A stretch of 64,000 nucleotides of DNA from Sthenelais limicola (taxonomy: Eukaryota; Annelida; Polychaeta; Phyllodocida; Sigalionidae). The stretch spans positions 53,564,966 to 53,628,965 of the forward strand of contig OW804094.1 in NCBI GenBank assembly GCA_942159475.1, in the 5' to 3' direction. Positions within the stretch are counted from its first letter, which is position 1, and every line of letters begins with the position of its first letter. Position numbers and translations under genes: made by a program. Shown here one piece after another: positions 52,938 through 61,633 of the stretch. The notes under the pieces are model-generated. The model was not told the origin of the DNA. It saw only the letters and a list, made by a program, of their open reading frames with translations, and did not search any database.

Positions 52938-53279
52938 CAAGGTTACATGTTTCTGAATACGGTTATCCAGGTCTTCCAGCATGCACCGTTATCTAACTGT
53001 CATGACAGGCAGAGAAAGAGTAAAACATAGGAGAAAACAGCACTGATCAATTGTAGATGCATAAGGCGTACTACATCTAAAGCAGCAGTCATAAGTTATT
53101 TAAACATGATACCGATTTGCCAATACATTTTTTTTTTATTCCATTTAAGGCCAAGTCATTGAAAAGATATAATAACGTAATTGCAAAAACAGTAATACAC
53201 TCTAGGTCTAAACCCTTAAATCAGATTGGTATGTCAGCCTACTTCGCTATAATCAGTTTCCTGGCCTATGATTCGGTGT

Positions 53280-53345
53280 TTTAATGGGAATATAATGACA
53301 TTTTGCGGTCTTAATGAAATCATAATGGCACTTTGCGGTTTTAGA
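53280..53345. repeat. Third locus of the ~110-bp dispersed repeat
   Basis: One degraded unit with AATGACATTTTGCGGT and AATGGCACTTTGCGGTTTTA, matching the segment found in the arrays at 15.2 and 22.1 kb. It lies about 450 bases left of the inverted-repeat-bounded element. Confidence 0.6.
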
Positions 53346-53923
53346 CGAGAGGCTTTCCCTTCGCTTGAAGGGACTCACTCAACTTTGGGCGTAGACTGAA
53401 TAGTTGTAGTTGTGCATTTGTTCTTCCGTGTTAGTGTCATAACGTTTGGACAGGAACTGTGAAGCTCACTCAAAATACTGCTGCATAACCTCCCTTTCCC
53501 CGGCCCCAAGAGTGAGATAGATCGAAACCCACGAGAAAAGTAATAATAATGAAAAAAGAAAACATTAAGCACACTAAAATGTATAATTATCGTTGGATTG
53601 TGTTCAAAGAATGTTTACGTTACTGGAATGCTCAGGTCTGTAAATCATTGAAATACAATTAAATATAATTATTTAGCCCAATTTCACAAGGTTTAGACAT
53701 GGTAATTACGTATGAATAAAAAGCGAGGGTGAGGAAGAACAAGAGGTGTTTAATCGCTAATGTACCTTCCCTCCTGACGGAGAGACAGGCGAAAATGGGT
53801 CGGTTTTTAATCGTGTTTAACCTTTGATTAATGAATTATACAGTTGTACCCTTCCGCTTATTGACAAATCTAATTCCCTAAGCTCGTCTGCATATCATGT
53901 GCATGGTTGGCGATTGACGATTA

Positions 53924-54082
53924 CCGAACCTTCTATTTTGACTATATTCGTACCTTCAAAGACCTGTCGCTGCGAACATAAAAAATAAGGAATTGAAGCG
54001 ATTGGCGATTACCGAACCTTCTATTTTGACTATATTCGTACCTTCAAAGACATGTCGCCGCGAACATAAAGAATAAGGAATT
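53924..54082 (+). repeat. Left inverted-repeat arm, tandemly doubled
   Basis: Two ~88-base units, each with CCGAACCTTCTATTTTGACT, a TTCAAAGA segment and GCGAACATAAA. The right end of the element carries one copy in the opposite orientation. Confidence 0.8.
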
Positions 54083-54355
54083 GAGGAATAAGTTCTCATC
54101 GTGGGGGAAGAGAATAGTCAATTAAAATCGTTGAAGAACGAGATGCAGTATGAGTTAATGAGAGACTCCAACTTATTTTCCTTAATGTTGACCTTCATTG
54201 TACGTTTAAAGACAAGGGGAATCGTAGGCCCCATGAATGGTTGGGGATATGATGTTGGAAATTGGCAATCGTGCTATGATGTAATAAGGAGATAAAACCA
54301 GCATTTAGTGTACACAATTTATTTCCAGTAATCCTTCTATGGGTATAATACAAGA

Positions 54356-54929
54356 TTAGTTTCCAGTTGGAGGTGGAGAACTTTCAGCTGCCGCCGCAGG
54401 GTTGGCTCGAATCTCAGCGTGTGTATCCTCACAGATTACATCCTGAAAACTTAGGTATGTTCCAATAGCGCTGTGGACATTTTCCCAGCGGTCATATGGT
54501 ACACGCAGGAGTATTGGCGTCAACTGCTTCTTCCTTTCCACCACGCTGACAATTCCCTATAATGAATAGAAAACCCAATAGTATAACGAGAATTGGTTAC
54601 ATGTATAGTGGAATATTAGATTAAATGTTATAACCGTCAAAATGCTATAAAAATAATACATTAAGAATACACTATTATTCATGCACCTGGAGAATGGAGT
54701 AATCATATTGAATTAAGCGTTTATAGGTATAATAGTTGTGGGAATAACCTACCTTCAGGAAGACCCTTTGCTGCTGCGTAATACCTCCTCTGAAGTAGAG
54801 GAGGTCTATGTATGTCCTTGGGATCCTCTTGGGTAAATAGGCTAATGACTGGTGGTACTCGTGAAGGTTAATCTGCGTCCCGTCGACCCCAGCTACGATC
54901 AACGTGGTGAAGCTGAGATCTTTGTCCAT
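54356..54929 (-). CDS. Small two-exon gene, CARD-like paralog 1
   Basis: Exon 1 (54,929-54,753) starts at an ATG in fair context (GACATGG) and ends AAG before GTAGGT. Exon 2 (54,556-54,356) follows CATTATAG and ends at TAA. Both junctions are phase 0 and give 125 residues. A poly(A) signal (AATAAA on the minus strand) lies at 54,323-54,318. The central part (LPKRIPRTYIDLLYFRGGIT and onward, into exon 2) aligns without gaps with residues about 32-98 of the intronless gene at 55,640-55,990: PK..PR, a spaced L, G.I, GI, R.K, and Y.S near the end, about 18 of 67 identical by hand count. The helix spacing resembles a CARD. The C-terminal tail is Ala/Pro-rich. Function unknown; an adaptor or death-fold decoy is only a guess. 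Confidence 0.55.
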
Positions 54930-54942
54930 GTCTTTCTTTTGC

Positions 54943-55340
54943 TTTTGGTCACTTCCAAATGGGAAGAATTGGTCCTTGCCGTGATTATTCGAAGGGTCAT
55001 AACCGTATCACCATGAAGAGGTGGGGCTGTGGGAGGAAGGGGGGGGGGGGGGGGGGAGACGGTGGAAAGGTATAAGGAATACAATGTTGCTTGCTGTGCT
55101 TTGTTGGACGGCCATAATTGCTTTTGGTCAGTTCCAAACGGTTTTAGGAGGGAAAACGGTCCTTGCCGCGATAATTGGAAGGGCCATAGCCGCGATTATT
55201 GGAAGGGCCATAACCGTATCACCATGGAGAATGATAGCTGTGGGAGGAAGGGTGCAGGGGGAGATGGTGGGAAGGTATAAGGAATACAACGTTGCTCTCT
55301 GTGCTTTGTTGGACGGCCATAAATGTAACGGGTCAAAAGC
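54943..55340. repeat. Two ~200-base direct repeats in the divergent promoter region
   Basis: The block starting GGTCACTTCCAAATGG (about 54,943) recurs as GGTCAGTTCCAAACGG (about 55,128). Each contains GGTCCTTGCCG, a GGAAGGGCCATA-type segment, ATAACCGTATCACCATG, GTGGGAGGAAGG and GGTATAAGGAATACAA. In the second copy an inner ~30-base piece is itself doubled, and in the first a G run (55,039-55,056) has expanded. The block lies between the start of the minus-strand gene (54,929) and the plus-strand gene (55,640), so it may hold shared upstream sequences. The plus-strand open frames through it are low-complexity and I do not call them genes. Confidence 0.7.
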
Positions 55341-55639
55341 TGAAATTGGTGGAGTGGGAGGGTGGGGGTGGGGTGGGATGGGGGGTAGGGGGTGTAATTA
55401 CCACCAGTCGTCTACAGGAGGAGGGATTAAAGGGGACAGTGATTCATGACAAGGTTGGTATAACGTACACAGGAGGAGGGGAATAGGGGTTGAGGGGGTT
55501 GACGATTTATGACAGGGGTAGTCAGGTAACATGGCGGGATAACAGCCAATGGGGCTTATTCCTGGAAGATGATGAACCCACACCTTATTTACGATTTAAC
55601 CTTTGACCATATGACAGCCTAAATCCGAACAACTCAGAG

Positions 55640-55990
55640 ATGTTACCGCAAGCTTTCTACGATATGACCGATTCAACCTTCATCCCCCAGTCCATGAGGG
55701 CGGCATACGCGATAGAATTGGCAGTTGATGTTTTCCCAAAGGAAGTGCCCAGGTTATTCGTCAATGTTTTACACCAGATGGGCATTATTAATGTGGACTT
55801 GAGAGACTTGGTCAACGGTATAGAGGACCCGGCCCGCCGTTCCAAGAAAGTGCAAGACATCTTCTTGGACCTACGTCCAGAGGCGTATTTAGCTGTGATT
55901 GTCGCGATGATGGACTATTACTCCTCTAAACAATTGTACGTGGCAGCGTTGAACGCAGAACGTTTAAGGATGAGAACGGCTGATGATTAA
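55640..55990 (+). CDS. Intronless gene, CARD-like paralog 2, histone-type 3' end
   Basis: 116 codons from ATG at 55,640 (a second in-frame ATG at 55,664) to TAA at 55,988-55,990. The translation is rich in amphipathic helices: residues about 18-30 (MRAAYAIELAVDVFPKEVPR), then LFVNVLHQMGIINVDLRDLV, an acidic-basic turn, FLDLRPEAYLAVIVAMMDYY, and a final helix. Order and spacing recall a CARD of the APAF1 type. It aligns gap-free with the spliced gene at 54,356-54,929. No signal peptide or membrane segment. Twenty-one bases after the stop is a histone-type stem-loop, so the mRNA is probably intronless, non-polyadenylated and S-phase linked. The fold assignment is inferred from pattern only. Confidence 0.6.
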   Translation: MLPQAFYDMTDSTFIPQSMRAAYAIELAVDVFPKEVPRLFVNVLHQMGIINVDLRDLVNGIEDPARRSKKVQDIFLDLRPEAYLAVIVAMMDYYSSKQLYVAALNAERLRMRTADD

Positions 55991-56007
55991 TGCTCAAGAT
56001 AAACCTT

Positions 56008-56084
56008 AAAAGGTCCTTTTCAGGGCCGCCCAATCTTCTAAGAGAGTGTCATATTTTCCTAATAATCCTATACCCACTTCCCTC
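56008..56084 (+). repeat. 3'-flank arm, inverted copy at 56,745-56,825
   Basis: About 77 bases covering the stem-loop, the purine element and CCTATACCCACTTCCCTC are repeated in reverse complement at 56,745-56,825 with few differences. Both copies are the 3' flanks of convergent genes, so the flank was either duplicated with the genes or kept by conversion. Confidence 0.8.
56012..56032 (+). terminator. Histone-type mRNA 3' stem-loop
   Basis: AAAA precedes GGTCCT, loop TTTC, AGGGCC, then GCCCA. This has the architecture of the replication-dependent histone stem-loop (6-bp stem, 4-base UUUC loop, upstream A run, ACCCA-like downstream): five Watson-Crick pairs and one U-G pair. A purine-rich AAGAGAG about 10 bases further resembles the histone downstream element. 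It lies 21 bases after the stop of the 116-codon gene, the usual histone distance. No histone ORF is adjacent. Confidence 0.8.
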
Positions 56085-56401
56085 AAAGTTTCTCAAAAGC
56101 TCCAAGTACCATATGAACCGGTTTCACCAAGCTATCTTATAACTATTTCCATGTGATACCATAATTGTTTAAAACTGTAATGTTAAACCAATGAGGAGCT
56201 AGGGGTGGCAGTTGGGCTAAGGTGGATCCCCTACCCCCTCCCCCTCCCCTTTAACCTGTGCTGCTCACATGTGATTGACAGGTCTGTGATACAACAGCAA
56301 CAAATGAGCACACACCCTTCACCCTTCTCCAGGCTTATGCGTTAAACCAATACGGTAGAATGAATAAAGGCCTTCAGCGATCTTAAGGCATATACATAAT
56401 G

Positions 56402-56579
56402 CGTTTGGCAGGACTTTTCATGATACCATATAAAATCGATAACCTTTGAGGTTAGTAAAATGGGACAAAAGAAATTGGTTAACTGAAATTCGTTTGGCAG
56501 GACTTTTCATAATACCATATAAAATCGATATTCTTTGAGGTTAGCAAAATGGGACAAAAGGAATTGGTTAGCTGAAATT
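56402..56579. repeat. 89-base tandem duplication between convergent genes
   Basis: Two units starting CGTTTGGCAGGACTTTTCAT (56,402 and 56,491), about 95 percent alike by eye. Each contains ATAAAATCGATA and AAAATGGGACAAAAG. No ORF. They fill part of the spacer between the two histone-type 3' ends. Confidence 0.85.
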
Positions 56580-56796
56580 ATGTACAGTCAGGTGGAAAAG
56601 ACATGTTTAGACACCTACGTTTACAAGTTGGATCCTGACAGTTTAAAACATTAACCTTTAGCCCTAATGTTCCCTTTGTGGTTAAACATCTCTGGGTATA
56701 GGATGGGAGGAATGTGGCTGTCTGGACCTGGGCCTAACTGTGTAGAGGGATGTGGGTATAGGATTATTGGGAAAATATAACGCTCTCCTAAAAGAT

Positions 56797-56817
56797 TGGG
56801 CGGCCCTGAAAAGGACC
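56797..56817 (-). terminator. Histone-type mRNA 3' stem-loop (second, minus strand)
   Basis: On the minus strand GGTCCT (56,817-56,812), TTTC, AGGGCC (56,807-56,802), GCCCA. Identical to the loop at 56,012, with GGAGAG as the purine element. It lies 23 bases after the stop of the minus-strand gene. Confidence 0.8.
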
Positions 56818-56840
56818 TTTTATGGTTTTTGGCTGTTGAT

Positions 56841-57200
56841 TCATGGATTCCAGCGTCCTAGGTACACGTCGGCCCAATCTTGGTCCCTGATGGGATCAAA
56901 GACTATCCTAGAAGGGACGTTTAAGCCATCCTCCAAGATCGAAATCATTGTGCGCGCTCGACCATACGACTCGTAGGCGAATATGTGGTAGAAGTGCATC
57001 ATTCTTTCCAGCTGGAGGCGAAACACCGACATATAGTGGAGAGCCTGTGGTCCGCTCATCGCAGCCTGCTGCATTCGGCTGTTAATCATATCTAGTTGAA
57101 CAGACAAATGGTCAAACTGCTGATAAGCTTGAACGCATGACCGAGCCACGCGTTTAAGCTCCAACAACTGCTGCCCAACTGCAATATGGTGCCCGGTCAT
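56841..57200 (-). CDS. Helical protein gene with histone-type 3' end
   Basis: From ATG at 57,200-57,198 the minus strand encodes 119 residues to a stop at 56,841-56,843. The same frame is open further upstream to 57,269 without an ATG and still looks coding (LPLTDFLLDNHLDQ), after a TGA at 57,270-57,272. Either translation starts at 57,200 or the 5' part carries a frame break. The protein is mostly long helices: GQQLLELKRVARSCVQAYQQ, then LDMINSRMQQ, then FRLQLERMMHFYHIFAYESY, ending DQDWADVYLGRWNP. No known family is recognised. A TATA-like GGATATAAG with an inverted CCAAT box lies at about 57,340-57,352. It is convergent with the 116-codon gene and shares its 3' flank. Confidence 0.55.
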   Translation of the reverse strand: MTGHHIAVGQQLLELKRVARSCVQAYQQFDHLSVQLDMINSRMQQAAMSGPQALHYMSVFRLQLERMMHFYHIFAYESYGRARTMISILEDGLNVPSRIVFDPIRDQDWADVYLGRWNP

Positions 57201-57427
57201 CTTGAGAGGTTGATCCAAGTGGTTGTCCAAAAGAAAGTCAGTCAATGGTAATCTGCACCTCTCGTCCAATCATATGGCTTCATAAATGCTTTAGTCGAAC
57301 TGATATGCATATTTCCACCGTGGAGGGCGTTGTTAGTATGACTTATATCCAATCAGGTGGGATTAATCACCCTGCACCCTCATACATAGAACCATATAAC
57401 CAAACGCCCATAGGAAGTGGAGAGGGA

Positions 57428-57464
57428 GGGGGGGGGGGGGGGGAGCAGGAGGAGGAGGAGGAGG
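57428..57464. repeat. G run and AGG microsatellite
   Basis: A run of about 16 G followed by AGG units. A similar G run lies at 55,039-55,056, and an AGG/GGGA-rich tract at 57,940-57,985. Confidence 0.9.
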
Positions 57465-57469
57465 GACGG

Positions 57470-58735
57470 ATGGGGGAGAGGGTGTTGTTTAACACGGATG
57501 ATAGAGGGGTCTGTGGTATGGGTGTGGTGACATAAATAGATGTTAAGCTACAGGTAGATGCTTTGTAAGACTTTATTCCTTCTCAAGATCTAGGAATTCT
57601 TAATCCATTCTACCGCGGCGATATGAGTATGGAACAATCACATGGAGCTCTTATCCAACACATTTGAGTCTTATACCTACCAAGGTGTTACCAGGTGTAC
57701 CTTGGTTATATTACAAAGGTTAATGTAATTGAGTCTGTAGGGCCTAGAGCATATGGTCGGGAGTGGGGAAGGGTTATTAAATCATGCGGTGGCCAAAGTG
57801 AGGCACGTATAAATATCAGTGGCAATGTAATCAATCGGTTATTTGATAAGAGCCACAAGTAATCTTGAAAGGGACAGGTCAGTGTTGCTACTTCAAGGCC
57901 ACATCGTAATGACCGCTGTTTAAGCATTAATCGGTGGTGGTAGAGGGAGGGGGAGGGGGAAAGAGAGATGAAGGACGAGGAGGAGGTGGTGGTTCGATAA
58001 ACCTATCTTCAATAAAGGTCAAGATTAAGGATGAACATAAGCTCAATCATGCTGAGGTTCACCTGCTATTCACCTGCCCCCCTCGCTCATGCTGCTAAGG
58101 TGTCGGGGTGGGGGCAGGGGAAGGGTGAGTGGAAACTGGTGGTGAATGGAGGGAGGGGGTGGGGTGCATATACAGATCCAGACGCAAGCCAAGGAAGACA
58201 CAACCAAGGGAGACAACTACTGAGACACAAGCAAAAATTGAATTGGCTAACACATTTACCACAACTTCGCCACACGCATCAAGCGATATAAAAGCAAACA
58301 CATAGAAAAAATAAAAAAGGACACAACAAGGCACAAACATTTCACAAACCTTTCTATATTATTCAAAAACACGTAGTATTTACAACACGTAGTATTTACA
58401 ACACGTAGTATTTACAACACGTAAAAAGGACACAAAAAACCACACAGCACACACAGCCCATACACACACACACACACAACACACAGCACACACACACACA
58501 CACTATATACATTATATACAGTCCTTAACTAACTTATATCTAAGCAGTAAGCAGAGCAGGGGCGAAGAAAAGAAAAGAGCAAAAAAGAATAGAGAAAAAG
58601 AATAGAAAATCAGAAAAAAGATAAAGTGGATTCAAGAGGCGAAGCTTAAGCATTGCGTTGCAAGCAGCAAAAAGTCTATGTACAGCGCAGCACAAAGTCC
58701 CAGGTCGTGGTGGTAAACGCTCCCCTTCAGCTGGT
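57470..58735. other. Spacer with simple repeats, no gene recognised
   Basis: The open frame 58,031-58,291 and its antisense competitors lack domains. Contains about 3.5 copies of a 16-base unit (CACGTAGTATTTACAA, 58,370-58,425), a CA-rich tract (58,441-58,503) and an A-rich stretch (58,560-58,625). Confidence 0.5.
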
Positions 58736-58740
58736 CGCCA

Positions 58741-59047
58741 TGGTGGTGGCAGTGGTGGCCCTCTCAGCGCCTAGTGGTGGGTGAGGCGGTGGTCTGCGGT
58801 GGACCCTGGAGGGCTCCTGGGGCTCCTGGGGGGCTTTCCCTAGGGCTCCTGGGGGGCTTCCCCTGGAGCTCCATCACCCTGACACAGCACACTAGGTGGC
58901 CGTGGTGGCAGTGGTGGCCCTCTCAGCGCCTAGTGGTGGTGGAGGCGGTGGTCTGCGGTGGACCCTGGAGGGCTCCTGTGGGGCTTTCCCTGGGGCTCCT
59001 GGGGGGCTTCCCCTGGGGCTCCATCTCCCTGGCACAGCACACTAGGC
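58741..59047. repeat. 159-base GC-rich tandem duplication
   Basis: Two copies (about 58,741-58,899 and 58,900-59,047) each with GTGGCCCTCTCAGCGCCTAG, GGTCTGCGGTGGACCCTGGA, repeats of GGGGCTCCTGGGGGGCTT, and an ACAGCACACTAGG end. The plus frame 58,774-59,058 gives a Gly/Trp/Pro repeat peptide, more likely a by-product of the repeat than a gene. Confidence 0.85.
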
Positions 59048-59189
59048 AGCTACACTGAAAGTAAAAAACATTTTTCAAAGTCTACCCTCGCAAAATATTT
59101 TCAAATATTAGTCAAATATTAGTCATAATCATAATTCAGCTACACCGCATTCATAAATTCATAATGATATTCAAACACACAGGCTTCCA

Positions 59190-59272
59190 TATTCATAATA
59201 ATAATAATAATAATAATAATATTCATAATAAAAATATTCATAATAAAAATATTCATAATAATAATACTTAAT
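59190..59272. repeat. AAT microsatellite, interrupted
   Basis: ATA/AAT run followed by ATTCATAATAAAAAT units. Simple repeat. Confidence 0.9.
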
Positions 59273-59323
59273 AATTTAACTTACACTCAGTAGACAGTAT
59301 GGTATACTGTGGCCCTCCCCCTG

Positions 59324-60095
59324 TTATCCGGGTAGCCTTGATCCTGTCCCCCCTGGAAACACAGGGAGAAGGCAGGCTCCCCTGTCTCGGGGCAAAGAAT
59401 TAGGGAAAACCATCGCTGGCAGGGCGGGGTGATGGTATAGTATACCCTCGATGGTATACTCAGCCTCCGCGCGCAGGCGCCATCCGTCTAAAGTTTCATG
59501 ATCCACTAAAATATAAAATCAAAAACTTAACATCAAGCACACAGCACACACAAGCTCACAGCACATTATATACATACATTATATAAAAAGACCACCCTCC
59601 TTGCTCGGACGTGGTGGTGTGCTTACGTGCTCGGAGAATCAAATTCACTCGATTTCAACATTTCACATCGATTCTACAACCCTACACACCCGTTTCAATA
59701 TAAATATAAAATGAAAAACTTAACATCAAGCCCCATTGATACATACACACACACCCTACCCACGGGCACCACCCTCCTTGCTCGGCGGTGGTGTGCTTAC
59801 GTGCAGAATCAAATTCACTCGATTTCAACATTTCACATCGATTCTACAACCCTACACACCAGTAAAACAGTTCTTACAGGTTTCTTTACATGCTATACAT
59901 CACATACTAACGTAATAACCATAAATCAAGCAATATAAACCAATACTTACTGGCTAATTCAAGGTAATCCAAAGTTTTGTTCTTCTGTAGTTCCAACTGA
60001 ATCAAAGACTGTCCGCAAAATGGCCACTTCGTAAAAATTCGGCGCAGATCGGAAGAAAACATAACTTCCAATCTTCCATTCATTCGTTCTTTCAT
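59324..60095 (-). CDS. Two-exon gene of unknown function
   Basis: Exon 1 (60,095-59,951) begins ATGAAAGAACGAATG and ends GCCA before GTAAGTATT, a near-consensus donor. Exon 2 (59,505-59,324) follows TTTTATATTTTAG, a good acceptor, and ends at TAA. The junction is phase 1, the summed exon length (327) is a multiple of three, and the frame stays open, giving 108 residues. The N-terminal part is basic and hydrophobic (SSDLRRIFTKWPFCGQSLIQ); the second exon has LDGWRLRAEAEYTIEGILYH and a Gly/Pro-rich end. No known domain. A second frame through exon 1 (starting at the ATG of MNWNERT) is also open, so the choice rests on splice phase. The 445-base intron holds a tandem repeat. Confidence 0.45.
59591..59860. 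repeat. Duplicated ~95-base segment within an intron
   Basis: ACCACCCTCCTTGCTCGG through CATTTCACATCGATTCTACA to CCTACACACC occurs at 59,591-59,690 and 59,768-59,860. The downstream AAAACTTAACATCAAGC occurs at about 59,520 and about 59,715. Confidence 0.85.
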
Positions 60096-60425
60096 TCCAG
60101 TTCATTAACCTTGGCGGCCGGGCGCCTCTTCTAACCTCTGACACCGCGCTCGACACTCGATCCCACACCGCGCCCCGGCGACGCTCTGAAAACTGATAAG
60201 CAAGCGACACATGCAACTCGTATATGAATAAAGTTAAATGAAACACCTGCTGGAATCTACAGCAATGTCCCCATATTTCAAAAAGAAAAAAACAACTATA
60301 TTACTAACATGTAAAACATGTAGATCCCTCAAGATTCCTACATGATTCCTCATGTGATCCCTCAATATACAATTCCACCGCTCAGCTAGTAGTATATCAA
60401 AATTGGGGCACACGCACAAAATTTC

Positions 60426-60809
60426 GCGCTCTTTTACGCACGCTCATGCCCAAGCGCTCCTCCACCATTCCACCACTCTCCCCATTCCACAACTCCCCCC
60501 ATTCCACCACTCTCCCCATTCCACCATTCCACAACTCAACCATTATATTAATAAACTCCACACAACTCTCAAACTCTCCCCTATATTAATCAAACTCTCA
60601 AACTCCCCCTCACCACCATCCACAATTGCGCTCTTTTACGCACGCTCATGCCCAAGCGCTCCTCCACCATTCCACCACTCTCCCCATTCCACAACTCCCC
60701 CCATTCCACCATTCCACAACTCAACCATTATATTAATAAACTCCACACAACTCTCAAACTCTCCCCTATATTAATCAAACTCTCAAACTCCCCCTCACCA
60801 CCATCCACA
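60426..60809. repeat. ~200-base C-rich tandem duplication
   Basis: Copies start GCGCTCTTTTACGCACGCTC at 60,426 and 60,628 and end CTCACCACCATCCACA. The interior is ATTCCAC/CTCCCC-rich. The second copy lacks about 20 bases. The open frames through it (60,403-60,890) are low-complexity shadows. The conserved GCGCTCTTTTACGCACGCTC segment may be a promoter element upstream of the minus-strand gene at 59.3-60.1 kb. Confidence 0.8.
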
Positions 60810-61061
60810 GAGGGGGCGGTGGTAGTGCTACACCACCACCACCACCACCTCAGTGGGGCAGTGGTGCACACACCACCACCACCACTTTGAGAGAAACAAC
60901 CACTTCGAGATAAACCCTCAACATAACGAGCATGGGGGAGCTAGGGAGATTGGCAGCCATCTTACACTTCGACCACTTCGACCACACAGCGAGCAAAGGG
61001 GCTAGGGGAGGGGCTAGGGCTTGGCAGCCATCTTGGATTACTCAAAAAAGGTCAAATTTGC

Positions 61062-61219
61062 GGGTTTATTACTACTACTTTCAATATTAAAAACCATAGA
61101 ATCCTTTGCAGATGCAACATTTATTTTAACCCTTTTGGACGGGTTTATTACTATACTTTCAATATTAAAAACCATAGAATCCTTTGCAGATGCAACATTT
61201 ATTTTAACCCTTTTGGATG
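61062..61219. repeat. 79-base tandem duplication
   Basis: Units at 61,062-61,140 and 61,141-61,219, each GGGTTTATTACTA... to TTTTAACCCTTTTGGA. The minus strand carries AATAAA in each, so the pair may serve as duplicated poly(A) signals for the minus-strand gene ending at 61,283. Confidence 0.85.
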
Positions 61220-61282
61220 TAACACGCATGGGGATAATTTCAAAGGCACTTTGAGTGCATGCGAATAAACTCTGCACATGTT

Positions 61283-61633
61283 TCAGCATTGCATTAAAGG
61301 TAGAATGGGTGGAGAGACATGCCACACCATCGGAAATTGGGGTTCCAGCGTTGAGCATGAATGGGAATTAAAAATGCTATATTTCCTGCTCATGGTGTCA
61401 AAGTGCAACGCAATGCATCGACCTTGTGAAATAAAGGCAGGGGTTGGGGAAGCTTGTAAAGCGCTTACAAGTTGACCCATGAGAACATTTGTGTTATTCA
61501 TATATCCCCCGAGTGGGAGGATTTGCTTAACATCATACCTCCATTCGTCATACAAGAAATGTCTGGGTAAATCATCAACGTTAAGGTAATCGTATTCTGT
61601 TAGTGGGCGAAGTTTCGAATATACATTGTTTCC
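61283..61633 (-). CDS. OTU/USP-protease-like C-terminal segment
   Basis: An open minus-strand stretch of about 115 codons ends at TGA 61,283-61,285. It begins after a TAA and has no ATG near its start, but GCACGAG before GGAAAC offers an acceptor at 61,634. The translation runs LTEYDYLNVDDLPRHFLYDE, WRYDVKQILPLGGYMNNTNV, LMGQLVSALQ, then GRCIALHFDTMSRKYSIFNS followed by HSC. The L..AL...A....GxxIAL...YxIFxSHS pattern resembles the C-terminal half of cysteine-protease domains found in large transposons and as herpesvirus-tegument-type deubiquitinases, where the SH histidine is catalytic. The catalytic Cys would lie in a missing upstream part. AATAAA lies about 85 bases downstream. Family call tentative. 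Confidence 0.35.
   Translation of the reverse strand, partial: GNNVYSKLRPLTEYDYLNVDDLPRHFLYDEWRYDVKQILPLGGYMNNTNVLMGQLVSALQASPTPAFISQGRCIALHFDTMSRKYSIFNSHSCSTLEPQFPMVWHVSPPILPLMQC

Noticed and set aside
54101..54295. 64-codon plus-strand frame just inside the left arm
   Set aside because: Begins without ATG after a stop, no domain, and no counterpart at the other end; kept only as a note.
55021..55486. Gly/Val-rich plus-strand frames of up to 142 codons
   Set aside because: They are produced by direct repeats and G runs; different copies are read in different frames.
56012..56817. Decayed histone gene pair as the source of the stem-loops
   Set aside because: The adjacent frames are intact up to the usual stop-to-loop distance and encode unrelated helical proteins; no histone-fold signature is visible in any frame.
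58774..59058. 94-codon Gly/Trp/Pro-rich frame
   Set aside because: Follows a 159-base tandem duplication and shows no features beyond the repeat.
60403..60890. Pro/His/Ser-rich frames
   Set aside because: Low-complexity reading of a C-rich tandem repeat.
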